Part shown: positions 16,241 through 24,982 of the stretch, piece after piece
How positions within the stretch are numbered: position 1 is the first letter of the stretch
Layout: each line of letters starts with the position of its first letter
NCBI GenBank assembly: GCA_023241745.1
Contig: JALQCY010000002.1
Location: forward strand, 620,001-684,000
DNA length: 64,000 nucleotides
Direction: 5' to 3'
Source: Isoptericola peretonis
Lineage (GTDB): Bacteria > Actinomycetota > Actinomycetes > Actinomycetales > Cellulomonadaceae
The notes under the pieces: generated by a model
Seen by the model: the letters and a program-made list of their open reading frames with translations, nothing else
Told to the model about the DNA's origin: nothing
Databases searched by the model: none
Made by a program: the position numbers and the translations under genes

Positions 16241-17230
16241 TCAGGGCCGGCGGCGGGGCGGGATCGGGACGCGGTCGAGGTCGGCCGCGACGGTGAGGCC
16301 GCCGTCGAACACCTCGCGGGCCTCGCGCTCGAACTCGGTGGGCAGCTCGTCGGGCACACGGTAGCGCTGGGAGAAGTGCGTGAGGACGAGGTGGCGCACG
16401 CCCGCGCGGGCCGCGACGATCGCGGCCTGCCGGCACGTGAGGTGCGCCCAGCGGTCGGCGAGGTCGGCGTCGCGGTGCAGGAACGTCGACTCGACCACCA
16501 GCAGGTCGACCCCGTGGGCGAGCTCTGCCGCCGCGTCGCACAGCCGGGTGTCCATGACGAACGCGAACGACTGTCCCGGCCGGGGCACGGACACGGCGTC
16601 GCGGCGCACGGTGCGGCCGTCCTCGAGCTGCAGGACGCCGTCGCGCAGCAGCCGGCCCACGGCGGGGCCGGGCGGCACGCCCGCCGCGGCGAGCGCCGTC
16701 GGGTCCACCGAGACGCCGTCGGGCTCGTCGAGGCGGTAGCCGACGGCGTCGATGCGGTGGTCCAGCGGGCGGGCCGTGAGGACGGGCGCGCCGGGGCCGG
16801 CGCCGCGCTCGCCGTCGACGCGGGGCAGGGTCACGACCCTCTCGCCGTGCGGAGGCGGGTCGGCGAACGTCACGGGCTGCAGCGCGACCCGCTCGTGGTG
16901 GTCGTAGGCGCTCGCGTCCAGCAGGTGACGGATCCACGGCTCCCCCGAGGCCGGGAACGAGATCGGCACCGTGTGGCGCACCTGGTCGCCCGACAGCCTC
17001 TGCGCGACGCCCGCCAGGCCCAGCGAGTGGTCGCCGTGCAGGTGGGTGATCGCGATGCGGGTGAGGTCCGTGGCGGACACGCCCGCGTGCGTCAGCTGGC
17101 GCTGGGTCCCCTCCCCCGGGTCGAACAGGATCGCCGTGTCGTCGAAGAGCAGCACGTACCCGTTGTGGTTGCGGGCGCGGGTGGGCACCATGCTCGCCGT
17201 GCCGAGCACGACCAGCTCGCGCCGGGACAC
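16241..17230 (-). CDS. rnz: Ribonuclease Z (tRNA 3' processing)
   Basis: RNase Z is a zinc metallo-beta-lactamase-fold endonuclease that trims tRNA 3' ends. The 329-residue protein has the signature THLHGDHSLGLAG (about residues 62-74), the later MDTRLCDAA and ESTF segments, and the AIL-like HxxxRQA helper with LTHFSQRY near the end. Together these form the zinc site. The length fits the short ElaC form. It follows a small gene after 10 bp, and galE lies further upstream. ATG 17230 starts the usual MxxRELVVLGT. Confidence 0.93.
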   Translation of the reverse strand: MSRRELVVLGTASMVPTRARNHNGYVLLFDDTAILFDPGEGTQRQLTHAGVSATDLTRIAITHLHGDHSLGLAGVAQRLSGDQVRHTVPISFPASGEPWIRHLLDASAYDHHERVALQPVTFADPPPHGERVVTLPRVDGERGAGPGAPVLTARPLDHRIDAVGYRLDEPDGVSVDPTALAAAGVPPGPAVGRLLRDGVLQLEDGRTVRRDAVSVPRPGQSFAFVMDTRLCDAAAELAHGVDLLVVESTFLHRDADLADRWAHLTCRQAAIVAARAGVRHLVLTHFSQRYRVPDELPTEFEREAREVFDGGLTVAADLDRVPIPPRRRP

Positions 17231-17240
17231 CGCGGCGGGC

Positions 17241-17543
17241 TCAGCGGCCCGGGGCGCGTCCGACGACGCGCACCAGCCCGGTGGTGACGTGCTGGACCGG
17301 GCGCCACAGGTCGCGGTCGAACACGGCCGTGCGGGCGAGCGGGCCGCGCCGCAGCCGCCCCGCGAGCCGCCCGGTGGTCGACGCCGCGGTGGGTGCGGGC
17401 GCCGTGGGTGCCGGCTTCAGCGAGGGCAGGCCCGCGAGCACGGACGGGCGGTACCGGGCGCCGGGGTCCCAGCGCACCTCGGCCCGCTCGTGCGCGTCGT
17501 CGCGGCCGCGCACGGGCCGCCGGTCGCTCCTGCGGTCGGGCAT
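17241..17543 (-). CDS. Hypothetical basic protein (100 aa)
   Basis: This 100-residue frame starts at ATG 17543 and ends 10 bp before rnz, so it is probably in the same transcript. The sequence is rich in Arg, Pro and Ala, with a more ordered end (AVFDRDLWRPVQHVTTGLVRV). No domain is recognised. Codon use and its tight placement make it a likely gene, but no function can be given. Confidence 0.5.
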   Translation of the reverse strand: MPDRRSDRRPVRGRDDAHERAEVRWDPGARYRPSVLAGLPSLKPAPTAPAPTAASTTGRLAGRLRRGPLARTAVFDRDLWRPVQHVTTGLVRVVGRAPGR

Positions 17544-17613
17544 GCCGTCATCGTGGCGCGACGGGGTGCGTCCCGCAAGACCGCGACCCGCCCAGCACCC
17601 GCCCAGGACCCGC

Positions 17614-18636
17614 TCAGGCGTCGGGGAAGCCCTGCGGGTTGGCCGACTGCCAGCGCCAGGTGTCGACGCACATGTCGTCGATCGTCCTGGTGGCACGCCA
17701 CCCGAGCTCGCTCTGCGCGCGGGTCGGGTCGGCCCAGAACGCGGCGAGGTCGCCGGCGCGGCGCGGCCCGACCTCGAAGGGCAGCTCGCGCCCGACGGCC
17801 CGCTCGAACGCGTGCAGCATCTGCAGCACGGACGTGCCCGTCCCGGTGCCGAGGTTGAACGCGCGCACCGGCTCGGTCATCGCGTCCAGGTGGTCCAGCG
17901 CGGCCACGTGCCCGGCGGCCAGGTCCTCGACGTGCAGGTAGTCGCGCTCGCACGTGCCGTCGACGGTCGGATAGTCGTCGCCGAACACGACCAGCTTGTC
18001 GCGCTTGCCCACGGCGACCTGCGCGAGGAACGGCATGAGGTTGTTCGGGATGCCCTGCGGGTCCTCGCCGATCTGCCCCGACGCGTGCGCGCCCACCGGG
18101 TTGAAGTAGCGCAGCAGCGCCACCTTCCAGCCCTCGGTGATGTGCGCGACGTCGGACAGCACCCGCTCCACCATGACCTTGGTCTGCCCGTACGGGGAGG
18201 AGGACGACAGGAACTCGTAGTCCTCCTGGTAGGGCACGGGCGCCTTCTCGCCGTACACCGTGGCCGAGGACGAGAACACGAACTTCGTCACCCCGTGCCG
18301 GTTCATCGCGTCGACCAGGGCGAACGTGGAGTCCAGGTTGTTGCGGTAGTACTGCAGCGGCTTGGCGACGGACTCCCCGACGGCCTTGAACCCGGCGAAG
18401 TGGATCACCGCGTCGATCTGCTCGTGGTCGAACAGCCGCTCGGTCTTGTCCGCGTCGGTGAGGTCGAACGCGTGCACGGGGATGTGCCTGCCGGACAGCG
18501 ACTCCAGGCGCCCGACGACGGTGGGCTTGCTGTTGGAGAAGTCGTCCACCACGACGACGTCGTGACCGGCGGCGACCAGGGCGAGGACCGTGTGCGAGCC
18601 GATGTAGCCGGCCCCACCGGAGACGAGAACGCGCAT
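17614..18636 (-). CDS. galE: UDP-glucose 4-epimerase
   Basis: GalE interconverts UDP-glucose and UDP-galactose in the Leloir pathway and supplies galactosyl units for the cell wall. The 340-residue protein has the NAD motif GGAGYIGSH at residues 7-15, the HFAG segment, catalytic Ser/Tyr-x-x-x-Lys (SSSATVYG and PYGQTKVMVE) and the RYFNPVGAH signature. The length is normal. A TAGGCT element lies 6 nt before the ATG, so it has its own leaderless promoter. It complements the UDP-glucose pyrophosphorylase at 41.6-43.0 kb. Confidence 0.96.
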   Translation of the reverse strand: MRVLVSGGAGYIGSHTVLALVAAGHDVVVVDDFSNSKPTVVGRLESLSGRHIPVHAFDLTDADKTERLFDHEQIDAVIHFAGFKAVGESVAKPLQYYRNNLDSTFALVDAMNRHGVTKFVFSSSATVYGEKAPVPYQEDYEFLSSSSPYGQTKVMVERVLSDVAHITEGWKVALLRYFNPVGAHASGQIGEDPQGIPNNLMPFLAQVAVGKRDKLVVFGDDYPTVDGTCERDYLHVEDLAAGHVAALDHLDAMTEPVRAFNLGTGTGTSVLQMLHAFERAVGRELPFEVGPRRAGDLAAFWADPTRAQSELGWRATRTIDDMCVDTWRWQSANPQGFPDA

Positions 18637-18706
18637 GCTCCCAGCCTATGGGGTCGCCACAGGTGCCCGGGGCGGCGTCCGGCGGGCGGGCGCCGCCCCG
18701 GGGCCG

Positions 18707-19357
18707 TCAGCTCCCGCCGAGCAGCTCGGTGAAGCTGGGCGTGGCGGCGAACGGGTCCGCCGGGCCCTCGTTCTGCCGGTGGGCGACGCGCTGCGCGAGC
18801 TCGCGCCCCGCCCGGGAGATGCGCCGCGGCAGCCCCGCGGCGGGGTCGTCGGCGCTCGCGGCCCAGTCGTCGGTGGCGGCGAACACGCTGGTCGGCACGA
18901 CGTCGGCGCGCAGGTACGTGAACAGCGGTCGCATCGCGTACTCGAGCGCCAGCGAGTGGCGGGAGGTGCCGCCGGTGGCGCCGAGCAGCACGGGCAGGCC
19001 GGTGACGGAGTCGGGGTCGACGACGTCCCAGAAGGACTTGAACAGGCCGGAGTAGCTCGTGGTGAACACGGGCGAGACGGCGATGAGGCCGTCCGCGCCC
19101 GTCACCGTCTCCAGCGCGCGGGCGAGGTCGCCGGTCGGGAACCGGGTGAGCATCGCGTCGACCACCGCGTGGGCGAGGTCGCGCAGCTCGATCGTCTCCA
19201 CCCGCACCGTGTGACCGGCGTCCTCGAGCTCGCGCACGGTGGCGTCCGCGAGCCGGTCGGCGAGCAGCCGCGTCGAGGACGGCTGCGACAGCCCCGCCGA
19301 GACGACGGCGAGCGTGCGCTCGCCGGCGCTCCCTGCGGGCGTGAACGGGGTGGTCAT
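18707..19357 (-). CDS. NADPH-dependent FMN reductase (CE1759-type)
   Basis: This 216-residue flavodoxin-like reductase would supply FMNH2 to the monooxygenase encoded just upstream. It starts with the flavin phosphate loop SAGLSQPSSTRLLAD and has the VSPVFTTSYSGLFKSFWD and LLGATGGTSRHSLALE stretches typical of SsuE-like NAD(P)H:FMN reductases. Its ATG overlaps the stop of the luciferase-like gene by 4 bp (ATGA), so the two are translated together. The pair matches the Corynebacterium CE1758/CE1759 family. The substrate is unknown. Confidence 0.87.
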   Translation of the reverse strand: MTTPFTPAGSAGERTLAVVSAGLSQPSSTRLLADRLADATVRELEDAGHTVRVETIELRDLAHAVVDAMLTRFPTGDLARALETVTGADGLIAVSPVFTTSYSGLFKSFWDVVDPDSVTGLPVLLGATGGTSRHSLALEYAMRPLFTYLRADVVPTSVFAATDDWAASADDPAAGLPRRISRAGRELAQRVAHRQNEGPADPFAATPSFTELLGGS

Positions 19358-20559
19358 GCGCGTGCCTCCTGCTGGGTGGTGCCTGCCGTGCCCGGGGTCG
19401 CGGGCTGGATGCCCTCGGCAACGGTACCGGTGTACGGGTCGGCGGTGTCGCCGACGTGGGTGGCCCCGGCCTCGCCCGCGGCGCGGGCGGCCGCGACGCG
19501 CTCGGCGTGCGACGGCGGGTTCAGCGGCACGTCGTCGGCGGGACGCTTGGCCTCGACGATCTTGCGCAGCTCGGGCACGACCTCCTCGCCGAGGAGGTCG
19601 ATCTGCTCGAGCACCGTCTTCAGCGGCAGCCCCGCGTGGTCCACGAGGAACAGCTGGCGCTGGTAGTAGCCGACCTCGTCCACGAACGACGCGTACCGGT
19701 CGATGACCTGCTGCGGCGAGCCGACCGTGAGCGGCGTCTGCTGCGTGAAGTCCTCCATCGACGGGCCGTGCCCGTACACGGGCGCCTCGTCGAAGTAGGG
19801 CCGGAACTCGTTCCACGCGTCCTGCGAGCGCTTGCGCATGAAGACCTGCCCGCCGAGCCCGACGATCGCCTGGTCGGCGCGACCGTGGCCGTAGTGCTCG
19901 AACCGCTGGCGGTAGAACCGCACCATCTGCCGGGTGTGGTGCATGGGCCAGAAGATGTTGTTGTGCAGGAAGCCGTCGCCGTAGTACGCGGCCTGCTCGG
20001 CGATCTCGGGGCTGCGGATCGAGCCGTGCCACACGAAGGGCGGCACGCCGTCCAGCGGCCGCGGGGTGGAGGTGAAGCCCTGCAGCGGGGTGCGGAACTT
20101 GCCCTCCCAGTCCACGACCTCCTCGGTCCACAGGCGTCGCAGCAGCGCGTAGTTCTCGATGGCGAGCGGGATGCCCTGGCGGATGTCCTGGCCGAACCAC
20201 GGGTACACGGGGCCGGTGTTGCCGCGCCCCATCATGAGGTCCATGCGCCCGTCCGAGATGACCTGGAGCATCGCGTACTCCTCGGCCAGGCGGACCGGGT
20301 CGTTCGTGGTGATCAGGGTGGTCGCCGTCGAGAGGGTGATGTGCTCGGTGACGCCCGCGAGGTAGCCGAGCATCGTGGTGGGCGAGGACGCGACGAACGG
20401 CGGGTTGTGGTGCTCGCCCGTGGCGAAGACGTCCAGGCCGGCCTGGTCGGCGTGCCGGGCGATGGTGAGCATGTCGCGCACCCGCTCGGTGTCGTCCGGC
20501 GTGTGGCCGGTCGTCGGGTCGGTGGTGACGTCGCTGACGGAGAAGATTCCGAACTGCAC
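19354..20559 (-). CDS. Luciferase-like FMN-dependent monooxygenase (CE1758-type)
   Basis: This 401-residue LLM-class enzyme would use reduced flavin and oxygen to oxidise an unknown substrate. The TIM-barrel core begins with VQFGIFSVSDV and includes FATGEHHNPP, LSTATTLITTNDPVRLAEEYA and LMMGRGNTGPVYPWFG, typical of the family. The last ~60 residues are an unstructured Ala/Thr-rich tail. GTG 20559 is preceded by AGGGAG, and the upstream ATGs lie in non-homologous sequence. It is coupled to the FMN reductase by a 4-bp overlap. A TTTGCATGTACATG patch lies about 45 bp upstream. Confidence 0.88.
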   Translation of the reverse strand: MQFGIFSVSDVTTDPTTGHTPDDTERVRDMLTIARHADQAGLDVFATGEHHNPPFVASSPTTMLGYLAGVTEHITLSTATTLITTNDPVRLAEEYAMLQVISDGRMDLMMGRGNTGPVYPWFGQDIRQGIPLAIENYALLRRLWTEEVVDWEGKFRTPLQGFTSTPRPLDGVPPFVWHGSIRSPEIAEQAAYYGDGFLHNNIFWPMHHTRQMVRFYRQRFEHYGHGRADQAIVGLGGQVFMRKRSQDAWNEFRPYFDEAPVYGHGPSMEDFTQQTPLTVGSPQQVIDRYASFVDEVGYYQRQLFLVDHAGLPLKTVLEQIDLLGEEVVPELRKIVEAKRPADDVPLNPPSHAERVAAARAAGEAGATHVGDTADPYTGTVAEGIQPATPGTAGTTQQEARA

Positions 20560-20916
20560 GGCTGCGCTCCCTGCTCGTGGACTCTGACCCTGAAGCCTAG
20601 GTCCATGCGTTTGCATGTACATGGCGGTGAACCGCGGCACCCGCCCGGTTGTTCCCGGCCGCCCCGGGCCGTGACGTCGCGCACAAAGGGTGCCCGCAGG
20701 GCGGTCTCGAGTTGCGTCCGGCGCGCCGACTGGCCAGCCTGAGGGGGCAACCGTCACGTCCACCGCCACCCTGCCCGGTCACCAGCTGATCCTCTGCTGG
20801 TCACCGACACCGGTGTGGACCGTGCTTCACGGGACCTTCACGGCCCGCCGGAACATCCACCGGCGGGGCGGCGTTGGATCCTCAGGCCCCTTCCCACCGA
20901 ACCCCAGGAGGACGAC
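20560..20916. other. Divergent intergenic region before rbpA
   Basis: This 357-bp gap separates the divergent LLM monooxygenase and rbpA genes. It holds the TGCATGTACATG patch near the monooxygenase side and the SigR-like promoter near rbpA. I see no credible ORF in it. Confidence 0.6.
20850..20875 (+). promoter_or_regulatory. SigR-like promoter of rbpA
   Basis: GGAAC (20850-20854), an 18-bp spacer and GTT (20873-20875) fit the SigR/SigH consensus GGAAY-N18/19-GTT. The element lies about 40 bp upstream of the rbpA ATG. In Streptomyces coelicolor rbpA is a known target of SigR, the thiol-oxidative-stress sigma factor. Confidence 0.7.
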
Positions 20917-21261
20917 ATGCCCGACCGGTCCCTGCGCGGCATGAGCATCGGCAGCAAGAGCATGGAGTCCGACGAGGGCGTGGACTTCGCCCCCCGGTTC
21001 CAGGCGCACTACGACTGCCCCAACGGTCACACCATCATCCTGCCCTTCTCCACCGAGGCCGAGGTGCCGCCGGTGTGGGAGTGCCGGTGCGGCGAGGAGG
21101 CGCTCCTGCGCGACGCCGAGAAGCCCGAGCCGAAGGCCACCAAGCCGCAGCGCACCCACTGGGACATGCTGCTCGAGCGGCGCACCGTCTCCGAGCTCGA
21201 GGAGCTCCTCGACGAGCGCCTCGAGCTCCTGCGTGCCGGCAAGCTGCGCCGCAGCGCCTGA
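20917..21261 (+). CDS. rbpA: RNA polymerase-binding protein RbpA
   Basis: RbpA is an actinobacterial protein that binds RNA polymerase and group I/II sigma factors and helps open promoters. The 114-residue protein has the core tail with MSIGSKSMESDEGVDFAPR, the zinc-type core (Cys in YDCPNGH, then WECRCGEE) and the C-terminal sigma-interaction helix after RTHWDMLLERRTVSELEELL. The ATG at 20917 has AGGAGG upstream, and MSIG at 20941 is an alternative start. It is transcribed alone and ended by a perfect 23-bp hairpin. Confidence 0.97.
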   Translation: MPDRSLRGMSIGSKSMESDEGVDFAPRFQAHYDCPNGHTIILPFSTEAEVPPVWECRCGEEALLRDAEKPEPKATKPQRTHWDMLLERRTVSELEELLDERLELLRAGKLRRSA

Positions 21262-21276
21262 CGCAGGCTCCACACG

Positions 21277-21322
21277 CGCGAGAAGGGCGGGCACCCCCCG
21301 GGGGGTGCCCGCCCTTCTCGCG
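21277..21322. terminator. Perfect 46-bp palindrome between rbpA and lnt
   Basis: A 23-nt left arm (21277-21299, starting CGCGAGAAGGGCGGGC) is followed immediately by its exact complement (21300-21322). The genes on each side converge, so it can serve both. It has no loop of its own and no U-tract. Confidence 0.75.
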
Positions 21323-21328
21323 TCCGGG

Positions 21329-23140
21329 TCAGACCCGGCGTGCCCGCACGGCGGAAACGATCCCGCCGACGACGAGGACGACGGCCGCCGCCCCCACCGC
21401 CCAGCCCGGCCAGTAGCCGGCCCGCACCGCCGGCGTCAGCTCCGTGCGCAGCGGCAGGTCCGCCACCCAGTGGTCGGGCGTGAACAGCTGCGTGCGCGCC
21501 ACGAGCGTCCCGTCCGGCGCGACGACGCCGCTCACGCCCACCGTCGAGACCTGCACCGCCGCACGACCCGTCGTGATCGCCTGCAGCCGCGTCATCGCGA
21601 GCTGCTGCGTGGACTCCGCGGTGTACCCGAACGACGCGTTGTTGGTCGGCACCACCAGCACCTGAGCCCCGCGCTGCACCGCGTCGCGCACGATCTCGTC
21701 GTACGCCACCTCGAAGCAGATCACCGTCGCCATCGGCACCGTCGTCGCGCCCGCGTCGCGCCCGATCGCCCCGCCGTCCACCGGCAGCTCGACCACCGCC
21801 GGCTCCGTGCCGGGGATCATGTCCGTCGTCACCCGGTCCACCTGGGCGCTGAACAGGCGCACGAACCCGCGGATCGGGATGTACTCGCCGAACGGCGCCG
21901 GGTGCTGCTTGGCGTACCGCTGCGTCACCCCCGCGCCCGGCTCCCACAGCAGCGCCACGTTGTACCGGCCGCCGCTGTCCGGCCACTCCTGCGCGCCCAC
22001 GAGGATCGGCGCGCCCACGGCCGTCGCCGCGTCGTCGATCGCCGCGCCCACCTCGGGGGTGGTCTGCGGGTCCAGGTCCGAGCCGTTCTCCGGCCACAGG
22101 ACGACGTCGATGCCGTCGCGGTCGCCGAAGTCGCCCGCCGCCTGCTCGTCCGCGATCGCGTACGTGCCCGCCAGGTGGTTGTTCAGCACCTCCGCGCGGT
22201 TCGCGAACGACCCCTCCCCGGGCTCGGACACGTTGCCCTGCACGGCGCCGGCGCGCAGCACCCCCGCCTCGGCGGTCGCCGTGCCGGCGTCCACCACCGT
22301 GCCGACGTGCCCCGGGTCGGCGGGATCGACGTCCGTCACCTCCCGGGTGCCCGGGTCGTGCGCCAGGGGCAGCAGCTGCGGGCCGGTCGCCAGCACGGCC
22401 GCCACGACGACGAGGGCCCCGGCGCTCGCAGCCGCACCGCGCCGCGGGGCCGCCTGGCCCCAGGGGGTGCGCAGCACCCTGCCGACGGCGAGCGCGAGCA
22501 GCACCCCCGCCGCGGCGACCAGCAGCGACACGAGGGTCGTGCCGCCCAGCCAGGCGGCGCGGCCCGTCGGGGCGCCCGCGACCGCCCAGGCGAGCCGCCC
22601 CCAGGGGAAGCCGCCGAACGGGATCTCGGAGCGCCACTGCTCCACCGCGACGAACAGCACCGCGAACACCCCGGCCTGCGACAGTGCGTGCCGGCGCACC
22701 CACCCCCAGCGGCGCGCCCACGTCCACAGGGCGCCGAAGCCGGCGAGGAAGAGCGCCTCGAGCACCGAGAGCGCCACCCACGGGACGGTGTCCGTGGCGA
22801 AGTTCGCCCACCAGATGTGCGGCAGCCAGAACGTCACCCCGGCGACCAGGCCCACGAGGAAGTTCCAGCCGGCGGCGCGCCGGCCGTCGCGACGCAGGGC
22901 GGCGAACAGCAGGCCGACCCCGACGAACGCCAGGGGCCACGCCCCGACGTCGGGGAACGACGCCCACAGGCAGACGGCCGCCGCGACGGCGAGCAGCAGC
23001 GTTGCGGGGCGGCTGGCCCACCGGTCCCCCGTCGCCGTCGTCGCGCGCGGCACGGCGCCCTCGTCGCGACCGTCGCCCAGGGCGTGGGCGGCTCCGCCGT
23101 CGGAGGGCTCCTCGAGCGGGGTCGGGCTCACGTGCAACAC
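21329..23140 (-). CDS. lnt: Apolipoprotein N-acyltransferase
   Basis: Lnt adds the third acyl chain to the N-terminal cysteine of lipoproteins in the membrane. This 603-residue protein has several N-terminal helices (about residues 45-270), then a nitrilase domain with the catalytic triad Glu (WPENGSDL), Lys (YAKQHPAPFGEY) and Cys (VICFEVAYD), and one C-terminal helix. The start GTG 23140 follows a TACCCT element by 6 nt. The ATG at 23197 lies inside the hairpin upstream, so I rejected it. It is longer than proteobacterial Lnt because of an extra loop near residues 285-310. Confidence 0.9.
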   Translation of the reverse strand: MLHVSPTPLEEPSDGGAAHALGDGRDEGAVPRATTATGDRWASRPATLLLAVAAAVCLWASFPDVGAWPLAFVGVGLLFAALRRDGRRAAGWNFLVGLVAGVTFWLPHIWWANFATDTVPWVALSVLEALFLAGFGALWTWARRWGWVRRHALSQAGVFAVLFVAVEQWRSEIPFGGFPWGRLAWAVAGAPTGRAAWLGGTTLVSLLVAAAGVLLALAVGRVLRTPWGQAAPRRGAAASAGALVVVAAVLATGPQLLPLAHDPGTREVTDVDPADPGHVGTVVDAGTATAEAGVLRAGAVQGNVSEPGEGSFANRAEVLNNHLAGTYAIADEQAAGDFGDRDGIDVVLWPENGSDLDPQTTPEVGAAIDDAATAVGAPILVGAQEWPDSGGRYNVALLWEPGAGVTQRYAKQHPAPFGEYIPIRGFVRLFSAQVDRVTTDMIPGTEPAVVELPVDGGAIGRDAGATTVPMATVICFEVAYDEIVRDAVQRGAQVLVVPTNNASFGYTAESTQQLAMTRLQAITTGRAAVQVSTVGVSGVVAPDGTLVARTQLFTPDHWVADLPLRTELTPAVRAGYWPGWAVGAAAVVLVVGGIVSAVRARRV

Positions 23141-23183
23141 CCCCGCAGGGTACGTGACTGTGCGTCGACGTCGGGCAGTCCGG

Positions 23184-23253
23184 ATGCCTTCGAGCACGCG
23201 ATCCGTCGCGGGAAGCCGGTCGTTCCCGCGACGGATCGCGTGCTCGAAGGCAT
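23184..23253. terminator. 31-bp perfect stem between amidohydrolase and lnt
   Basis: The left arm 23184-23214 (starting ATGCCTTCGAGCACGCG) is the exact complement of 23223-23253, with an 8-nt loop. Both genes read leftward, so it would end the amidohydrolase transcript before the lnt promoter. Confidence 0.65.
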
Positions 23254-23269
23254 GGCGGGCCGGTCGGTG

Positions 23270-24934
23270 TCAGTCGAACGTGTCGTGCAGGACGACGCCG
23301 TCGCGCACGGTCTGCAGGCAGACGGGTTCGGGCTCGCCGTCGGACAGGTCGGGCAGCAGCGGCTGCCCGGCGCGCGCCTCCGGGTTCCACGCCGACAGGC
23401 GGTCCCCCGGCGCCTGCACGGTCAGGGCGTTCGCCCGCCACACGGCGAGGTGCGCCGGCGCTCCCACCCGCAGCTCGCCGGCGCCGGTGTGGTCGAGGCC
23501 GGCGAGCCGCCACCCGCCACGGGTGTGCGCGCGGAACGCCGCCCGCGCGGAGATGCGCTGGGTGGCGTCCTCGTGGGTGAGCGTGGCCCGCACCGCCTGC
23601 CAGGGGTCGAGCGGCGTCACCGGGGTGTCGGAGCCGAACGCGAGCGGCACGCCGGCGCCCGCCAGGTCCGCGAACGGCGAGAGGGTCGACGCGCGCGCCG
23701 GCCCCAGCCGGGAGGCGTACATGCCGTCGCTGCCGCCGAACGCCGAGTCGAACGCCGGCTGCACCGACAGCGCCACCCCGTACAGCAGCAGGGCGGCCAG
23801 CGCGGACGCGTCCACGAACAGGGCGTGCTCGATGCGGTGGTGCCCCGAGCGCAGCGGCCCCGGCCCGTGCTCGGCGGCGGCGAGCTCCAGCCCGCGCACC
23901 ACCTCGTCCATCGCGCGGTCCCCGATGACGTGGAAGCCGCCCTGCGTGCCGGCCGCGGAGCAGGCGGCCAGGTGCGCGGCGATGTCCTCGCCCGTCAGGA
24001 ACAGCCGGCCGGTGGGCTCGGCGCCCCCCGGTGCCGCCAGGAGGTCGCTGTACGGGTGGCGCAGCGCCGCGGTGCGCGAGCCGATCGACCCGTCCGCGCA
24101 CAGGTCGCCCGCGATGCCGGCGAGGAAGGGCAGCTCGGCGAGCACCTGCCGGGCGTCGTCGGCCGTCGCGCACAGCTCGCCGCGGTAGGCGACGACGTGC
24201 GGCAGCGCGCCGGCCGGGTCCGCGGTGAGCTCGACGAGCTCGCGCAGCCCGTCGCGGGTGTCCATGTTGGGCTCGCTCATCTCGTGCACCCCGACGATGC
24301 CGCGGGCGGCGGCGTCGGCGAGGGCCCGGCGGTAGGCGCGGGTGCGCCGGGCGGGCGACACCTGGCGCACCACGGCCGCGGCCGTGTGGTGGGCGTCGGA
24401 CGTCACCATCCCGGACGGGTCCCAGCCGGCGGACCCGTCGATCCCCGCGACGCGGGCGAACGACCCGGACACGACGGCGGAGTGCCCGTCGACCCGTGCG
24501 GCGTACACGCGCCGCCCGCCGCAGGCGGCGTCGAGCTCGTCCGCCGTGGGCGCGCGCCGTTCGGGCCACGCCTGCTCGTCCCACCCAAACGCGAGGAGCA
24601 CCTCCTCGCCGGCGGGATCGGCGGCCTCGAGCTCGCGCGCCCCGCGGGCGAGGGCGTCCAGCGCGGCCGCCAGGGACGTCACGCCGCCGGCAGCGGTGAG
24701 GTCGACGGACTCGGCCGCCAGCCCTGTCTCCAGCAGGTGCACGTGCGCGTCGACGAACCCCGGCGCGACGAGCGCGCCGTCGAGGTCGATCACGCGGTCG
24801 GCGCGGGCGGCCAGCCCGGCGGCCGTGTCCTCCGCGCCGATCCAGGTCACGACGCCGTCGTCGACGAGCAGGGCCTCGGCGAACGGGTCGGCGGACGAGT
24901 GGACGGCTCCGTTGCGATACAGGGTGGACGTCAC
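23270..24934 (-). CDS. YtcJ-like amidohydrolase
   Basis: The 554-residue metal-dependent hydrolase belongs to the amidohydrolase_3 (YtcJ/N-substituted formamide deformylase-like) family. The metal motif VDAHVHL is near residue 60, HVIGDRAMDEV and HHRIEHALF carry the later His residues, and the Asp is in AFGSDTPVTP. All metal ligands appear present. The start GTG 24934 follows TAGAGT by 7 nt. The longer upstream frame overlaps the intergenic region before it. Members act on amide or formamide bonds, and the substrate is unknown. It lies just downstream of helY but has its own promoter element. Confidence 0.85.
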   Translation of the reverse strand: MTSTLYRNGAVHSSADPFAEALLVDDGVVTWIGAEDTAAGLAARADRVIDLDGALVAPGFVDAHVHLLETGLAAESVDLTAAGGVTSLAAALDALARGARELEAADPAGEEVLLAFGWDEQAWPERRAPTADELDAACGGRRVYAARVDGHSAVVSGSFARVAGIDGSAGWDPSGMVTSDAHHTAAAVVRQVSPARRTRAYRRALADAAARGIVGVHEMSEPNMDTRDGLRELVELTADPAGALPHVVAYRGELCATADDARQVLAELPFLAGIAGDLCADGSIGSRTAALRHPYSDLLAAPGGAEPTGRLFLTGEDIAAHLAACSAAGTQGGFHVIGDRAMDEVVRGLELAAAEHGPGPLRSGHHRIEHALFVDASALAALLLYGVALSVQPAFDSAFGGSDGMYASRLGPARASTLSPFADLAGAGVPLAFGSDTPVTPLDPWQAVRATLTHEDATQRISARAAFRAHTRGGWRLAGLDHTGAGELRVGAPAHLAVWRANALTVQAPGDRLSAWNPEARAGQPLLPDLSDGEPEPVCLQTVRDGVVLHDTFD

Positions 24935-24982
24935 GGCCTGCACTCTATGGCACCGGGCCGCCACGCGACCCACACGGGTTCG

